Source: Bacteroidales bacterium (GTDB lineage Bacteria > Bacteroidota > Bacteroidia > Bacteroidales > UBA932). From it: 64,000 nt of DNA. The translations under genes were made by a program, and so were the position numbers. The stretch spans positions 1-64,000 of the forward strand of contig JAILNI010000049.1 of assembly GCA_024691765.1 (NCBI GenBank), given 5' to 3'. The notes beneath the pieces were generated by a model. That model ran no database searches. It saw only the letters and a list, made by a program, of their open reading frames with translations, and was not told the DNA's origin. Positions 25,698-34,884 of this stretch are shown here, piece after piece. The number at the start of each line of letters is the position of its first letter. Position 1 is the first letter of the stretch.

Positions 25698-26447
25698 ATG
25701 CGCAAACGGATATACGAAATAATCGAAACGTCGAAAGAAGGAGACCGGTGGAGCCTTGCCGACGACATCCTGATGCTGGTGGCCATCCTGGCGAGCGTCG
25801 TTCCACTGATGTTCACCTATGACTGCGTCGGATTCAAGCTTATTGAGATCGTCACCGTATCGATCTTCATCATCGACTACCTCCTTCGCTGGATAACGGC
25901 GGATTTCAAGCTTGGCAAAAAAGGATGGTCGTTCGTCCTTTATCCATTTACCCCATGGGCAATAATAGACCTTCTGTCCATACTCCCGGCGCTGAGCCTC
26001 ATTTCGCGCGGGTTCAAGATACTCAGGCTGTCCCGGCTACTAAAGCTCATGCGGCTTTTCAAGATAATACGCTATTCCAACAAGATCAAGGTGCTCGGCC
26101 GCGTCATACGCAAGGAGAAAGGCGTGCTGCTGACCGTCCTGGGCATTGCGGTATTCTACGTGTTCCTTACTGCACTCATCATGTTCAACGTAGAGCCCCA
26201 CGTCAATCCCGTTACGGGAGCCACCACGTTCGCAAGCTTCTTCGACGCCCTTTACTGGGCGACGGTCACCCTTACTACGGTAGGCTACGGCGACATGATT
26301 CCGGTGACTGATGTGGGTCGTTTCGTGAGCATGCTGTCTTCCCTGTTCGGCGTGGCGATAATAGCCCTTCCGTCGGGCGTCATCACAGCAAGCTATCTCG
26401 AAGAGCTGAGGAATCTCAAAAAGAGCGAAGAAGAATGTTCGAAGTAA
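25698..26447 (+). CDS. Voltage-gated-type potassium channel
   Basis: 249 residues with six membrane segments. S4 carries regularly spaced basic residues (FKILRLSRLLKLMRLFKIIR), and the pore loop has the K+ selectivity filter TLTTVGYGDM between S5 and S6. The C-terminus is short, without RCK or cyclic-nucleotide domain, so gating would be by voltage alone. It should form a homotetramer in the inner membrane. It lies between YccF and a TSCPD protein whose start overlaps its 3' end by 13 bp. Confidence 0.92.
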   Translation: MRKRIYEIIETSKEGDRWSLADDILMLVAILASVVPLMFTYDCVGFKLIEIVTVSIFIIDYLLRWITADFKLGKKGWSFVLYPFTPWAIIDLLSILPALSLISRGFKILRLSRLLKLMRLFKIIRYSNKIKVLGRVIRKEKGVLLTVLGIAVFYVFLTALIMFNVEPHVNPVTGATTFASFFDALYWATVTLTTVGYGDMIPVTDVGRFVSMLSSLFGVAIIALPSGVITASYLEELRNLKKSEEECSK

Positions 26448-26722
26448 CTAAAATATATGATATAACGGAGGGAGGCGTTCGCAAGGCGGGATTCCGCACA
26501 TGCGAGGCCGTGTGCTCCGAACAGATAGACATAGAACTCGAAGGCGAGACCATACGCAGCGTGCGGTACACCAAAGGCTGCCACGGCAACACCCAGGGGC
26601 TCTCGAGGCTTTGCGTGGGGATGAAGAAAGACGAGGTCGTGGCCCGTCTTTCCGGAATCGACTGCAAGGCCCGCGGAACCAGCTGCCCCGACCAGCTCGC
26701 CAGGGCATTGAAACAGATGTAG
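26435..26722 (+). CDS. TSCPD domain protein (TIGR03905 type)
   Basis: 95 residues. The C-terminal motif GTSCPDQLARAL gives the family its name. Four conserved-looking Cys (FRTCEAVCSEQID, TKGCHGNTQGL, IDCKARGTSCPD) could bind a metal. TSCPD domains also occur at the C-terminus of some ribonucleotide reductases. Stand-alone members have no assigned function. It starts inside the potassium channel gene and is followed 3 bp later by the DUF4954 gene. Confidence 0.85.
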   Translation: MFEVTKIYDITEGGVRKAGFRTCEAVCSEQIDIELEGETIRSVRYTKGCHGNTQGLSRLCVGMKKDEVVARLSGIDCKARGTSCPDQLARALKQM

Positions 26723-26725
26723 ATT

Positions 26726-28708
26726 ATGAAATACAGAAATCTTACTGCGGAAGAGATCCGCATACTTGAATCGAACGGCTGCAGCGCCCAGTCGTGGAAA
26801 GACGTGTTCACTTCGGCTGAAAAGCCTGAACTGGGGAACTGCTGCAACGTGCACTTCTCCGGAACCGTTCGCTTCGGCAGTTTCGACAAGGTGTTCACTC
26901 TCCCCGGAGGCGTGACCAAGAATGCCGGAATACGCAATGCGACGCTTCACAACGTAACTCTTGGCGACGGATGCCTTGTGGAAAACATCTCGAATTACCT
27001 TGCCAATTATGAGATAGGCGACGGCAGTTACATAGAAAACGCCGACCTTGTGCTTACCGACGGAACATGCAGCTTCGGCAACGGGGTCAAGGTGTCGGTG
27101 CTCAACGAGACAGGCGGGCGAGAGGTTCCCATCTACCAGGAGATGAGCGCCCAGGTGGCTTATATAATGGCCATGTACCGTCACCGTCCGGCTCTTATCG
27201 ACCGCCTGAACTCACTTAGCGAGGAGTATGTCTCCAAGCACACCTCCTCTACCGGACGCATAGGAAAGAACGTTCATATACGCAACTCCCGCTATATCAA
27301 TGGAGTGAATATTGGCGACTGCGCCGTCATCAGCGGGGTGAACCGACTTCGCAACGGCACCGTCGTGAGCAATGAGGACGCCCCCGTCTGCATAGGACAC
27401 GGCGTCATCGCGGACGACTTCATAATCTGCAGCGGCAGCAAGGTCGAGGACAACACCACCCTCACCCGCTGCTTCGTCGGCCAGAGCTGCATCCTCGGAC
27501 ACGGCTACAGCGCGTCCGACTCCCTATTCTTCAGCAACTGCCAGGGCGAGAACGGAGAGGCCTGCGCCATCTTTGCCGGACCCTTTACCGTCACCCACCA
27601 CAAGAGCACCCTGCTGATTGCCGGCATGTTCTCTTTCATGAATGCGGGCAGCGGGTCGAACCAGAGCAACCACATGTACAAGCTCGGGCCCATACATCAG
27701 GGAATCATGGAGCGCGGCGCGAAGACCGCCTCCGACTCCTATGTGCTCTGGCCTTCGCGTGTGGGCGCGTTCTCGCTTGTCATGGGTCGTCACGTCAACC
27801 ATTCCGACACCACCAGCCTCCCCTTCTCCTACCTTATTGAAGAGAAGAACACTACCTATCTCGTACCGGGAGTCAACCTCCGAAGCGTAGGTACCATACG
27901 CGATGCCCAGAAATGGCCCAAACGCGACAACCGCAAGGATCCCGTAAAGCTGGACAGCATCAATTACAACCTTCTGAGCCCGTATACCGTTCAGAAGATG
28001 CTCAAGGGCATACAGCTGCTTAAGAACCTCCAGTACTGCTCGGGAGAACTGTCCGACATCTATTCCTATCACAGCGCCAAGATACGCAACAGCTCGCTCA
28101 AGAACGGCATACGCTTCTACGATATCGCCTGCATGAAATTCTTCGGCAATTCGCTCATTACAAGGCTGGCCTCCCTTCCGAAGGGCGCATCGGACGAGCA
28201 GATACGCAAGACCCTCGTTCCCGACACTCCCGTGGGCAACGGCTACTGGGTAGACATAAGCGGCCTTATCGCTCCCAAATCCGAAGTAGAAGGGCTTCTC
28301 GACCGCATCGAATCCGGGAAGTTAGGTCTCGAAGCCTTCGGAGACGCCTTCCGCGAGATGCATGCGAATTACTATACCTATGAATGGACATGGGTGTACG
28401 AGCATTTCGAATCCTTCTTCGGAATCAAGCCTTCGGAACTTACCAGGGCCGATGTGATCTCGTTCGTGGAGCGCTGGAAAGAGGCCGTCATCGGCCTTGA
28501 CCGCATGCTTTACGAAGATGCCAAGAAGGAATTCAGCCTTGCTGCAATGACCGGCTTCGGCGCCGACGGCACCAAGGTGGAGAAGGAGCAGGACTTCGAA
28601 CATGTGCGCGGCGACTTCGACACGAATTCCTTCGTGAAGGCCGTACTGAAACACATTGAGGACAAGCGCGCCCTCGGCGACGAACTTATTTCCCGCCTGA
28701 AGGGCTAG
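26726..28708 (+). CDS. DUF4954 family protein with left-handed beta-helix core
   Basis: 660 residues, a large cytosolic protein typical of Bacteroidota. The first ~400 residues contain many hexapeptide-like turns (IRNATLHNVTLGDGCLVENI; IGKNVHIRNSRYINGVNIGD), which point to a left-handed parallel beta-helix as in acyl- and nucleotidyl-transferases. A central segment SGSNQSNHMYKLGPIHQGIM looks conserved and rich in possible catalytic His. The last ~200 residues are helical. Substrate and reaction are unknown. The stop shares the tetramer CTAG with the stop of the convergent trmO gene. Confidence 0.82.
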   Translation: MKYRNLTAEEIRILESNGCSAQSWKDVFTSAEKPELGNCCNVHFSGTVRFGSFDKVFTLPGGVTKNAGIRNATLHNVTLGDGCLVENISNYLANYEIGDGSYIENADLVLTDGTCSFGNGVKVSVLNETGGREVPIYQEMSAQVAYIMAMYRHRPALIDRLNSLSEEYVSKHTSSTGRIGKNVHIRNSRYINGVNIGDCAVISGVNRLRNGTVVSNEDAPVCIGHGVIADDFIICSGSKVEDNTTLTRCFVGQSCILGHGYSASDSLFFSNCQGENGEACAIFAGPFTVTHHKSTLLIAGMFSFMNAGSGSNQSNHMYKLGPIHQGIMERGAKTASDSYVLWPSRVGAFSLVMGRHVNHSDTTSLPFSYLIEEKNTTYLVPGVNLRSVGTIRDAQKWPKRDNRKDPVKLDSINYNLLSPYTVQKMLKGIQLLKNLQYCSGELSDIYSYHSAKIRNSSLKNGIRFYDIACMKFFGNSLITRLASLPKGASDEQIRKTLVPDTPVGNGYWVDISGLIAPKSEVEGLLDRIESGKLGLEAFGDAFREMHANYYTYEWTWVYEHFESFFGIKPSELTRADVISFVERWKEAVIGLDRMLYEDAKKEFSLAAMTGFGADGTKVEKEQDFEHVRGDFDTNSFVKAVLKHIEDKRALGDELISRLKG

Positions 28709-29388
28709 TCGACAGCGATTACGGTAAGAAGGTCGCCTGCGACTTTGAAATGGACGTTACGGCCGGCGTAGCTCAGGCCGTATTCGCGCGTGGGGTCGTC
28801 CTGATACTGAGGTCGCGGGTCCTGCGAGAGGATTTCCGTCAGGGCCCCGATTCCTAGACGGCCGGCGGCTTCTGCCACGCCGGGCGCAAATTCAACCTTC
28901 AGGGATTTCCACTCAGCGCTGTCGGTAAAGCCACCGCGGGCGTCAGGATGTGCGTCGGAGTAGGGCACATAGGGTTTTATATCGTAGATGGGAGTGCCGT
29001 CGGCGAGGTCGGCTCCAAGAATGCGAATCACCCCGCGGGCTCCGTCTATCCCCGCTATCTTTACGCTGGAAAGTCCGAGGCGGTTGGGCCTGAAGGGCGA
29101 ACGGCTGGCAAAGACACCCACGCGGGTGTTGCCACCGAGGCGCGGCGGACGAACGGTCAGCTGAACTCCTGCCTTTTCGTCTGTCTCTTCTCCTTTCCCG
29201 TTTAGCGAGAACTCCCAGATAAGCCAAATATAATCGAAGCCTTCGAGCCCACGGAGAGCCTCCTCACGCCTGTAAGGCGGCAACAGTTCCACTTCGCATT
29301 CCAGGGAAGCGGCGAGTCCGCTCTGGCGGGGAACTCCGAACTTCCCCTCCAAAGGAGAATGAAGTATGGCTATGGGCTCGATGGTCAT
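28705..29388 (-). CDS. trmO: tRNA (N6-threonylcarbamoyladenosine-N6)-methyltransferase TrmO
   Basis: 227 residues. The family signature is GVFASRSPFRPNRLGLSSVK, and the N-terminus has LEGFDYIWLIWEF. TrmO methylates t6A37 of tRNA-Thr with S-adenosylmethionine. The C-terminal third is the small extra domain seen in TrmO (DPRPQYQDDPTREYG). It starts 10 bp after lpdA and so is probably the last gene of the glycine cleavage operon. Confidence 0.92.
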   Translation of the reverse strand: MTIEPIAILHSPLEGKFGVPRQSGLAASLECEVELLPPYRREEALRGLEGFDYIWLIWEFSLNGKGEETDEKAGVQLTVRPPRLGGNTRVGVFASRSPFRPNRLGLSSVKIAGIDGARGVIRILGADLADGTPIYDIKPYVPYSDAHPDARGGFTDSAEWKSLKVEFAPGVAEAAGRLGIGALTEILSQDPRPQYQDDPTREYGLSYAGRNVHFKVAGDLLTVIAVD

Positions 29389-29398
29389 GCTTCAGGAA

Positions 29399-30700
29399 CT
29401 ATGAGCGCAGGGCGGCCTGAAGCACTTCGGAGAGCGAGGGATGGGCATGGATGATATCCCGTGCCTGGAGGAGATTGGCGTCGAAATGCATGAGCGCCGC
29501 CGCCTCGTGGATAATGTCGGAAGCATGGGCACCCATTATATGTACGCCGAGTATCCTGCCTTCTTCACCCTCGGTGAGTACTTTTACATATCCTTCAGTG
29601 GCGCCCATGGATACCGCTTTCCCATTGCCGCCGTACATTGCTTTATGGGCCTTGAAGTCTATCCCGCGAGCTTTGCAGTCTTCCTCGGTAAGGCCGACGG
29701 CAGCCACTTCCGGCACCGTGAAGACGGCCGCCGGGCAGATGTCGAAGCGTATATTGTCGGTTTCGCCGAGTATGTCGTTAAGCGCACGCCGTCCCTGGAA
29801 GGAGGCATAGTGCGCGAGCATGATTCCTCCGGTTACGTCGCCTATGGCGTAGATGCCGGGAATGTTTGTGCGCATATTGGAATCCACCTCGATTCCGCGG
29901 CGTCCACATGCGATGCCGGCTGCCTCAAGTCCGAGCCCCTCGGTATTGGCCCTGCGGCCGACTGCCATGAGCGCCACGTCGGCTTCAACGCTATGTTCCT
30001 CATCTTTAAGGATATACTTTACGCTCAAGCCGCCATCCGACTTTGATACTTCAGTCACCTGAGCGGAAGTCTCGATTGCGATTCCGCGCTTTTTCAGCGA
30101 CAGCCGGAGCCTCTTGGCCAGGTCCTCGTCGAAACGCGGCAGGATTCCGGGGCAATACTCCAGAACCGTCACCTCGCTGCCGAACGCACGGTAGATGCCG
30201 GCGAATTCGAGGCCTATCACTCCCCCTCCTATTACGCAGAGACGCCCTGGAACCTGCGGTAGCGAGAGCATCTCCCTCGAACCGAGGCAAAGCTCCGCTC
30301 CCGGGATGGGAAGAGAGGCCGCGACTGAGCCCGTGGCGATTATAATCCTGTCGGCCTTGTACTCCGTCTCCCCTACAGCTACCGTTTTGGAGCCGGTGAA
30401 GCGGGCTTTTCCGTAAACCACTTCGGCCTTGCGCAAAAGCCCTGCGATGCCGCCCTGTAGCTGCTGCACTACTCCGGCCTTAACTCCCTGGAAGGATTCC
30501 ATTTCGGAGGCATCCAGCAGACGCTCTCCGGTCAACCCTTCGGCAAAGCGGCAGAGAGTCTTGGTGGGGATGCAGCCCTCGTTAAGGCAGGTTCCGCCAA
30601 GGGGGCCGTCGGTGATGAGAGTAACCTCAAGCCCGCGAGAGAGAGCCTCGGCTGCGGTTTCGTATCCTCCTGGGCCGCCACCTATAATGATGAGTTTCAT
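29399..30700 (-). CDS. lpdA: Dihydrolipoyl dehydrogenase (glycine cleavage L-protein)
   Basis: 433 residues. FAD-binding motif IIGGGPGGYETAAEALSRG at the N-terminus, redox-active disulphide GGTCLNEGCIPTK (two Cys), NAD-binding CVIGGGVIGLEFAGIYRAFG, FAD segment IPGIYAIGDVTGG, and the C-terminal dimer-interface motif HAHPSLSEVLQAA with the active-site His. It reoxidises dihydrolipoyl-GcvH with NAD+. It overlaps gcvPB by 4 bp, so it is dedicated to the glycine cleavage system here. It is slightly shorter than E. coli Lpd (474). Confidence 0.95.
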   Translation of the reverse strand: MKLIIIGGGPGGYETAAEALSRGLEVTLITDGPLGGTCLNEGCIPTKTLCRFAEGLTGERLLDASEMESFQGVKAGVVQQLQGGIAGLLRKAEVVYGKARFTGSKTVAVGETEYKADRIIIATGSVAASLPIPGAELCLGSREMLSLPQVPGRLCVIGGGVIGLEFAGIYRAFGSEVTVLEYCPGILPRFDEDLAKRLRLSLKKRGIAIETSAQVTEVSKSDGGLSVKYILKDEEHSVEADVALMAVGRRANTEGLGLEAAGIACGRRGIEVDSNMRTNIPGIYAIGDVTGGIMLAHYASFQGRRALNDILGETDNIRFDICPAAVFTVPEVAAVGLTEEDCKARGIDFKAHKAMYGGNGKAVSMGATEGYVKVLTEGEEGRILGVHIMGAHASDIIHEAAALMHFDANLLQARDIIHAHPSLSEVLQAALRS

Positions 30701-32091
30701 GCTTTTACAATAGGATTACGGGCTGCTGTGGTTTCGTCGGGCCTGCGTATCGGGGTGTTGTGCGGGGCGCTGTGAAGCATTTCCGGATCGTCCGCGGCCT
30801 CTTGAGCAATGTGGTGCATCACCTCGATGAATGCGTCAAGGGTCTCCTTGCTCTCGGTCTCAGTGGGCTCGATCATCAGTGCCTGATGGAAGAGCAGCGG
30901 GAAGTAAATGGTGGGGGCATGGAAACCATAGTCAAGCAGGCGTTTGGCCACGTCGAGGGTAGTTGCTCCCGGCACTCCTTCGCGGGCCCCGTCGTTTACC
31001 AGGCCGTCGTACACGAATTCGTGCTTGCAGACCGATGCTATGGGCAGCTTGTAGACGTCCTTGAGGCTTTCCTTAATGTAATTCGCCCCGAGCACTGCAA
31101 GCGGGCCGGCCATCTTGATGTTCTCGCGTCCGAGGGTGAGGATGTATGCCAGGGCCCTCATCATTACGCCGAAGTTGCCATGGAAGCCGGAAGTCTGCGG
31201 GATACCCAGATAAGGAAGGACGCTCTTCGCCACCCCGACAGGGCCGCTTCCGGGACCGCCTCCCCCGTGCGGGGTACTGAAAGTCTTGTGCAGATTGAGG
31301 TGAAGGATGTCGAATCCCATATCGCCGGGACGGACTTTGCCGAGCAGCGGGTTCATATTGGCACCGTCGTAGTAGAGCAGGCCGCCGCACTCGTGGACGA
31401 GGTCCGCGATCTGACGTATTTCGCGTTCGAAAAGGCCGAGGGTGTTGGGATTGGTCATCATTATTCCGGCGATATCCGGGCCGAGCAGGGGCTTGAGGTC
31501 CTCTACGTCGACGAGTCCGTCTGGGCGCGACTTCACCACAACTATCTCGAGTCCGCATACCGCAGCGCTCGCGGGATTCGTGCCGTGGGCGCTGTCGGGG
31601 ACTATTACCTTAGTGCGGGCAGCGTCGCCTCGCGCTGCGTGATATTCACGCATGAGCATGAGGCCGGTGAGTTCGCCGTGAGCTCCCGCGCAGGGAAGGA
31701 AGGTGAAGTGTTCGAAACCCGTAATAGCCGCAAGGCAGGAGTCGAGCGTGTCGATTACTTCCTGCGCGCCCTTGACAGTTTCCGCGGGCTGCAGGGGGTG
31801 AAGACCGGTAAAGAGCGGATGCGCGGCAATCTCTTCGTTTATCTTGGGATTGTACTTCATGGTGCATGACCCCAGCGGATAGAAGCCGGTGTCCACGCCG
31901 AAGTTCATCTGGCTCAGATTGGTATAATGGCGGACGACGTCCACTTCGCTCACTTCCGGCAGTTCCAGCGCAGATTCACGAAGAAGGTTAGCGGGGAGCG
32001 GAGCCTCCGAAACCAGTGCTGCCTTGGGCAGCGAGTACCCGGTGCGTCCGGAACGGCTTAGCTCGAAAATCAGTTTGTCGTAGTACTTCAT
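30697..32091 (-). CDS. gcvPB: Glycine dehydrogenase (decarboxylating) subunit 2, GcvPB
   Basis: 464 residues. The PLP lysine lies in LHLNLHKTFSTPHGGGGPGS-type sequence (here LNLHKTFSTPHGGGG). Other P-protein pieces are FYPLGSCTMKYNPKINEE and MLMREYHAARGD. With GcvPA it decarboxylates glycine and passes aminomethyl to lipoyl-GcvH. It overlaps gcvPA and lpdA by 4 bp each. Split P-protein is common in this phylum and in Firmicutes. Confidence 0.95.
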   Translation of the reverse strand: MKYYDKLIFELSRSGRTGYSLPKAALVSEAPLPANLLRESALELPEVSEVDVVRHYTNLSQMNFGVDTGFYPLGSCTMKYNPKINEEIAAHPLFTGLHPLQPAETVKGAQEVIDTLDSCLAAITGFEHFTFLPCAGAHGELTGLMLMREYHAARGDAARTKVIVPDSAHGTNPASAAVCGLEIVVVKSRPDGLVDVEDLKPLLGPDIAGIMMTNPNTLGLFEREIRQIADLVHECGGLLYYDGANMNPLLGKVRPGDMGFDILHLNLHKTFSTPHGGGGPGSGPVGVAKSVLPYLGIPQTSGFHGNFGVMMRALAYILTLGRENIKMAGPLAVLGANYIKESLKDVYKLPIASVCKHEFVYDGLVNDGAREGVPGATTLDVAKRLLDYGFHAPTIYFPLLFHQALMIEPTETESKETLDAFIEVMHHIAQEAADDPEMLHSAPHNTPIRRPDETTAARNPIVKA

Positions 32092-33389
32092 TTCAGGCCC
32101 TCCACGATTTTTACGAGGCTGTCGAGTTCCTCTTTGTCATGCTTTTCGGTAACGCAGAAGTCGAGTTCACCGTTTTCCAGCTGCAGTCCGGCGAAGAAAC
32201 CGGCTGCGAGGAAGGCTTTCCGGAGTTTCTCAACATCGCAGAGAGGCTTGAGGGTGAATTCGTTAAGGAAGGGCTTGTCGCCATGGGTGTCTTCGAACTT
32301 GCCTGTGGCAAGCAGGGCGTCGTGAAGGTAGTGCGCTCCGGCGGACGAGAGTTCGTTCACCTTCCTGAGGCCTTCGGGGCCCATGAGGGAAAGGTAGACG
32401 GTGCACCAAAGTGCCATCAGGCTCTCGTTGGAGCAGATATTGGAGGTTGCTTTTTCGCGGCGTATATGCTGCTCGCGGGCCTGAAGGGTCAGCACGAAGC
32501 AGCGCTTTCCGTCGGCGTCGACAGTCTGCCCTACGATTCGGCCGGGCAGTTTGCGCATATAATCGCTCCTGCATGCAAGGAATCCTACGTACGGGCCGCC
32601 GTAGTTGAGCGGAATGCCGAGGCTCTGGCCATCGCCCACAGCAATGTCGGCTCCCCATTCGGCAGGGCTTTTCAGCACCGCAAGGGTCGACGGGTCGCAG
32701 TAAACGGCCATCAGAGCTCCGGCCTGGTGAATCTTGTCGGCGAAGCCGGTCAGATCTTCAATGCGGCCGTACCTGTCAATCCCGGGCACCATCACTCCGG
32801 CGACGTCTTCGCCAAGTTCGGCAAGCACGTCGTCTGCCACAATCAGTTCGGCTTCGGAGTACTTCATGTACGTCTTCACGACCTTTATCACATTCGGAAG
32901 CAGGGCGGACGAGACCACCACTTTGCTGCGCTTGCGAGTACTGGCTAGCATCATCCTGAGGGCTTCGGCTGCGGCTGTGGGGCCGTCGTACATGCTGGCG
33001 TTGCTCACGTCCATGCCGGTTAGACGGCATATCATGCTCTGCCACTCGAAAATGTAGCGTAGCGTTCCCTGAGAAATCTCGCTCTGGTAGGGTGTGTAGG
33101 ACGTGAGGAATTCCGAGCGTGAGGTGATGTAAGGAATCACCGAAGGTACGTAGTGGTCGTACGCTCCCTGGCCGACGAGGACCTTGAGGGGAACGTTCTT
33201 CCTCCCCAGGGCTTCGAAGTAATCCCGTACCTGCTGCTCGCTCATCGCGGAGGGCAGGTCGTACTCCCCCTTGTACTGGAAGTCTTCCGGCACATCGGAA
33301 TAGAGGTCGTCCAGAGAGGCGACCCCTATTCTGTCGAGCATTGCGCGGATATCTTCCTCCGTATGGGGGAAATAGGCGAATGTAGACAT
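32088..33389 (-). CDS. gcvPA: Glycine dehydrogenase (decarboxylating) subunit 1, GcvPA
   Basis: 433 residues. N-terminus FAYFPHTEEDIRAMLDRIGV and motifs PSVIPYITSRSEFLTSYTPY and QSEISQGTLRYIFEWQSMI are standard for the A subunit. It forms the active P-protein with GcvPB. It starts 1 bp after the gcvH stop and its stop overlaps the gcvPB ATG. Confidence 0.95.
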   Translation of the reverse strand: MSTFAYFPHTEEDIRAMLDRIGVASLDDLYSDVPEDFQYKGEYDLPSAMSEQQVRDYFEALGRKNVPLKVLVGQGAYDHYVPSVIPYITSRSEFLTSYTPYQSEISQGTLRYIFEWQSMICRLTGMDVSNASMYDGPTAAAEALRMMLASTRKRSKVVVSSALLPNVIKVVKTYMKYSEAELIVADDVLAELGEDVAGVMVPGIDRYGRIEDLTGFADKIHQAGALMAVYCDPSTLAVLKSPAEWGADIAVGDGQSLGIPLNYGGPYVGFLACRSDYMRKLPGRIVGQTVDADGKRCFVLTLQAREQHIRREKATSNICSNESLMALWCTVYLSLMGPEGLRKVNELSSAGAHYLHDALLATGKFEDTHGDKPFLNEFTLKPLCDVEKLRKAFLAAGFFAGLQLENGELDFCVTEKHDKEELDSLVKIVEGLK

Positions 33390-33390
33390 G

Positions 33391-33768
33391 CTATTTTGCT
33401 ATTTCTGCGTATGCGGCCGCGTTCATGAGGTAATCGAGCTCGGCCTTGTCGGAGACTTCCACCTTGATGATCCAGGCACCGTAGGGATCCTGGTTGATGA
33501 GTTCGGGTGCGTCTTCCAGGGCCTCGTTCACGGCCACCACGGTGCCACTCACAGGACAGTAGAGTTCGCTGGAAGCCTTCACGCTCTCGAGGGCGCCGAA
33601 GTCCTCGTCCTTCGCGAATTCGTCTCCTTCCGAGGGAAGGTCTACGTATGTGATGTCGCCCATCTCGCTCTGCGCGAAGTCGGAAACTCCGATGACGGCA
33701 ACGTCGCCGTCCATTTTGACCCATTCGTGGGACTCGCTGTAGAGGAGCCCTTCGATGATTTTGCTCAT
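33391..33768 (-). CDS. gcvH: Glycine cleavage system H protein
   Basis: 125 residues, the usual length. Lipoyl attachment is Lys64 in LESVKASSELYCPVSG. It carries the aminomethyl group between P, T and L proteins. It starts 4 bp after gcvT. No lipoate ligase or lipoyl synthase is in the window. Confidence 0.96.
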   Translation of the reverse strand: MSKIIEGLLYSESHEWVKMDGDVAVIGVSDFAQSEMGDITYVDLPSEGDEFAKDEDFGALESVKASSELYCPVSGTVVAVNEALEDAPELINQDPYGAWIIKVEVSDKAELDYLMNAAAYAEIAK

Positions 33769-33772
33769 AGTG

Positions 33773-34873
33773 TTATTTCTTGTAGTTTGTTTGATAGAAT
33801 CTTTTCTTTACCACGATTCCCGGGAAAACCTTGCGGTGAATCTGTATGCTGAGGCTGCCGCCGAGTTTGCCGTATGCGCTGTCCACAAGGGCGAAGCAGA
33901 CGCTTTTGTCGAGCGTTATCGAGTGGTAGCCTGTAGTGACCACGCCCACCTGGGTTCCGTCTTCGAGAAGCACGGGATAGCCAGCGCGCGGAACGGCCTT
34001 GTCGGCTATCTCTATGCCAACCAGCTTCTTCGCGGTTCCTTCGGCCTTTTGTACGGCCACTGCGTCCTTGCCGATGAATTCTTCCTTGTCGAGCTTGCAG
34101 AACATGCTGAATCCGGCCATTACCGGGGAGATATCAGCGGAGAGCTCGTCGCCGTAGAGGGGCAGGCCGGCCTCAAAACGCAGGGTGTCGCGGCAGCCGA
34201 GTCCGCATGGCACCACACCTGCTGCAAGGAGTTCTTTCCAGAGCCGGACAATTGCTTCGGGGGCGGCATACACTTCGAATCCGTCTTCTCCCGTATAGCC
34301 GGTACGGCTCACTATCGCACGCTTGCTTCCGAGATGCATGTCAACGAAATGATAGAACTCAATCCCGGAAAGGTCTGCTCCGAGCACTTTCCCCAGCACC
34401 TGCTCCGCCTCGGGCCCCTGGACGGCCAGCTGCCCCCACGAGGGAGATGCGTTCTTGATGTTGACTACGAAATGCTCGCAGTTCTGCCGTATCCATTTTT
34501 CGTCCTTCTCGACGTTTGCCGCATTCACGACCAGCAGATAATGGTTCTTGCGGTATTCCTTGTAGACGAGCAGGTCGTCCACGGTGCCGCCATCGGGATA
34601 GAGCATCATGCCGTACTGGCACTGGCCTTCAGTCATGGGACGAACGTCGCCGGTGAAGATATGGTTCACGAAACGCTCGGCATCGGGGCCCGAAATGAAG
34701 ATTTCTCCCATGTGCGAGACGTCGAACACGCCGCAGTGATTCCTCACGGCATTATGCTCGTCGGTTATGCTGGTGTATTGAATCGGCATCATGAAGCCCG
34801 CGAACGGACTCATCTTTGCACCCAGGGCAATGTGCTCTGAATACAGGCATGTGGTTTTCAGTGTTTCTTCCAT
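33773..34873 (-). CDS. gcvT: Aminomethyltransferase (glycine cleavage T protein)
   Basis: 366 residues. N-terminal MSPFAGFMMPIQYTSITDEH and CGVFDVSHMGEIFISGPDAE, folate-binding RTGYTGEDGFEVYAAPEA and C-terminal barrel domain are all present. It transfers the methylene group from aminomethyl-lipoyl-H to tetrahydrofolate and releases ammonia. It starts 11 bp after the preceding 158-residue gene and is the first recognised gcv gene of the operon. Confidence 0.95.
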   Translation of the reverse strand: MEETLKTTCLYSEHIALGAKMSPFAGFMMPIQYTSITDEHNAVRNHCGVFDVSHMGEIFISGPDAERFVNHIFTGDVRPMTEGQCQYGMMLYPDGGTVDDLLVYKEYRKNHYLLVVNAANVEKDEKWIRQNCEHFVVNIKNASPSWGQLAVQGPEAEQVLGKVLGADLSGIEFYHFVDMHLGSKRAIVSRTGYTGEDGFEVYAAPEAIVRLWKELLAAGVVPCGLGCRDTLRFEAGLPLYGDELSADISPVMAGFSMFCKLDKEEFIGKDAVAVQKAEGTAKKLVGIEIADKAVPRAGYPVLLEDGTQVGVVTTGYHSITLDKSVCFALVDSAYGKLGGSLSIQIHRKVFPGIVVKKRFYQTNYKK

Positions 34874-34884
34874 AGTTGTGGTTA

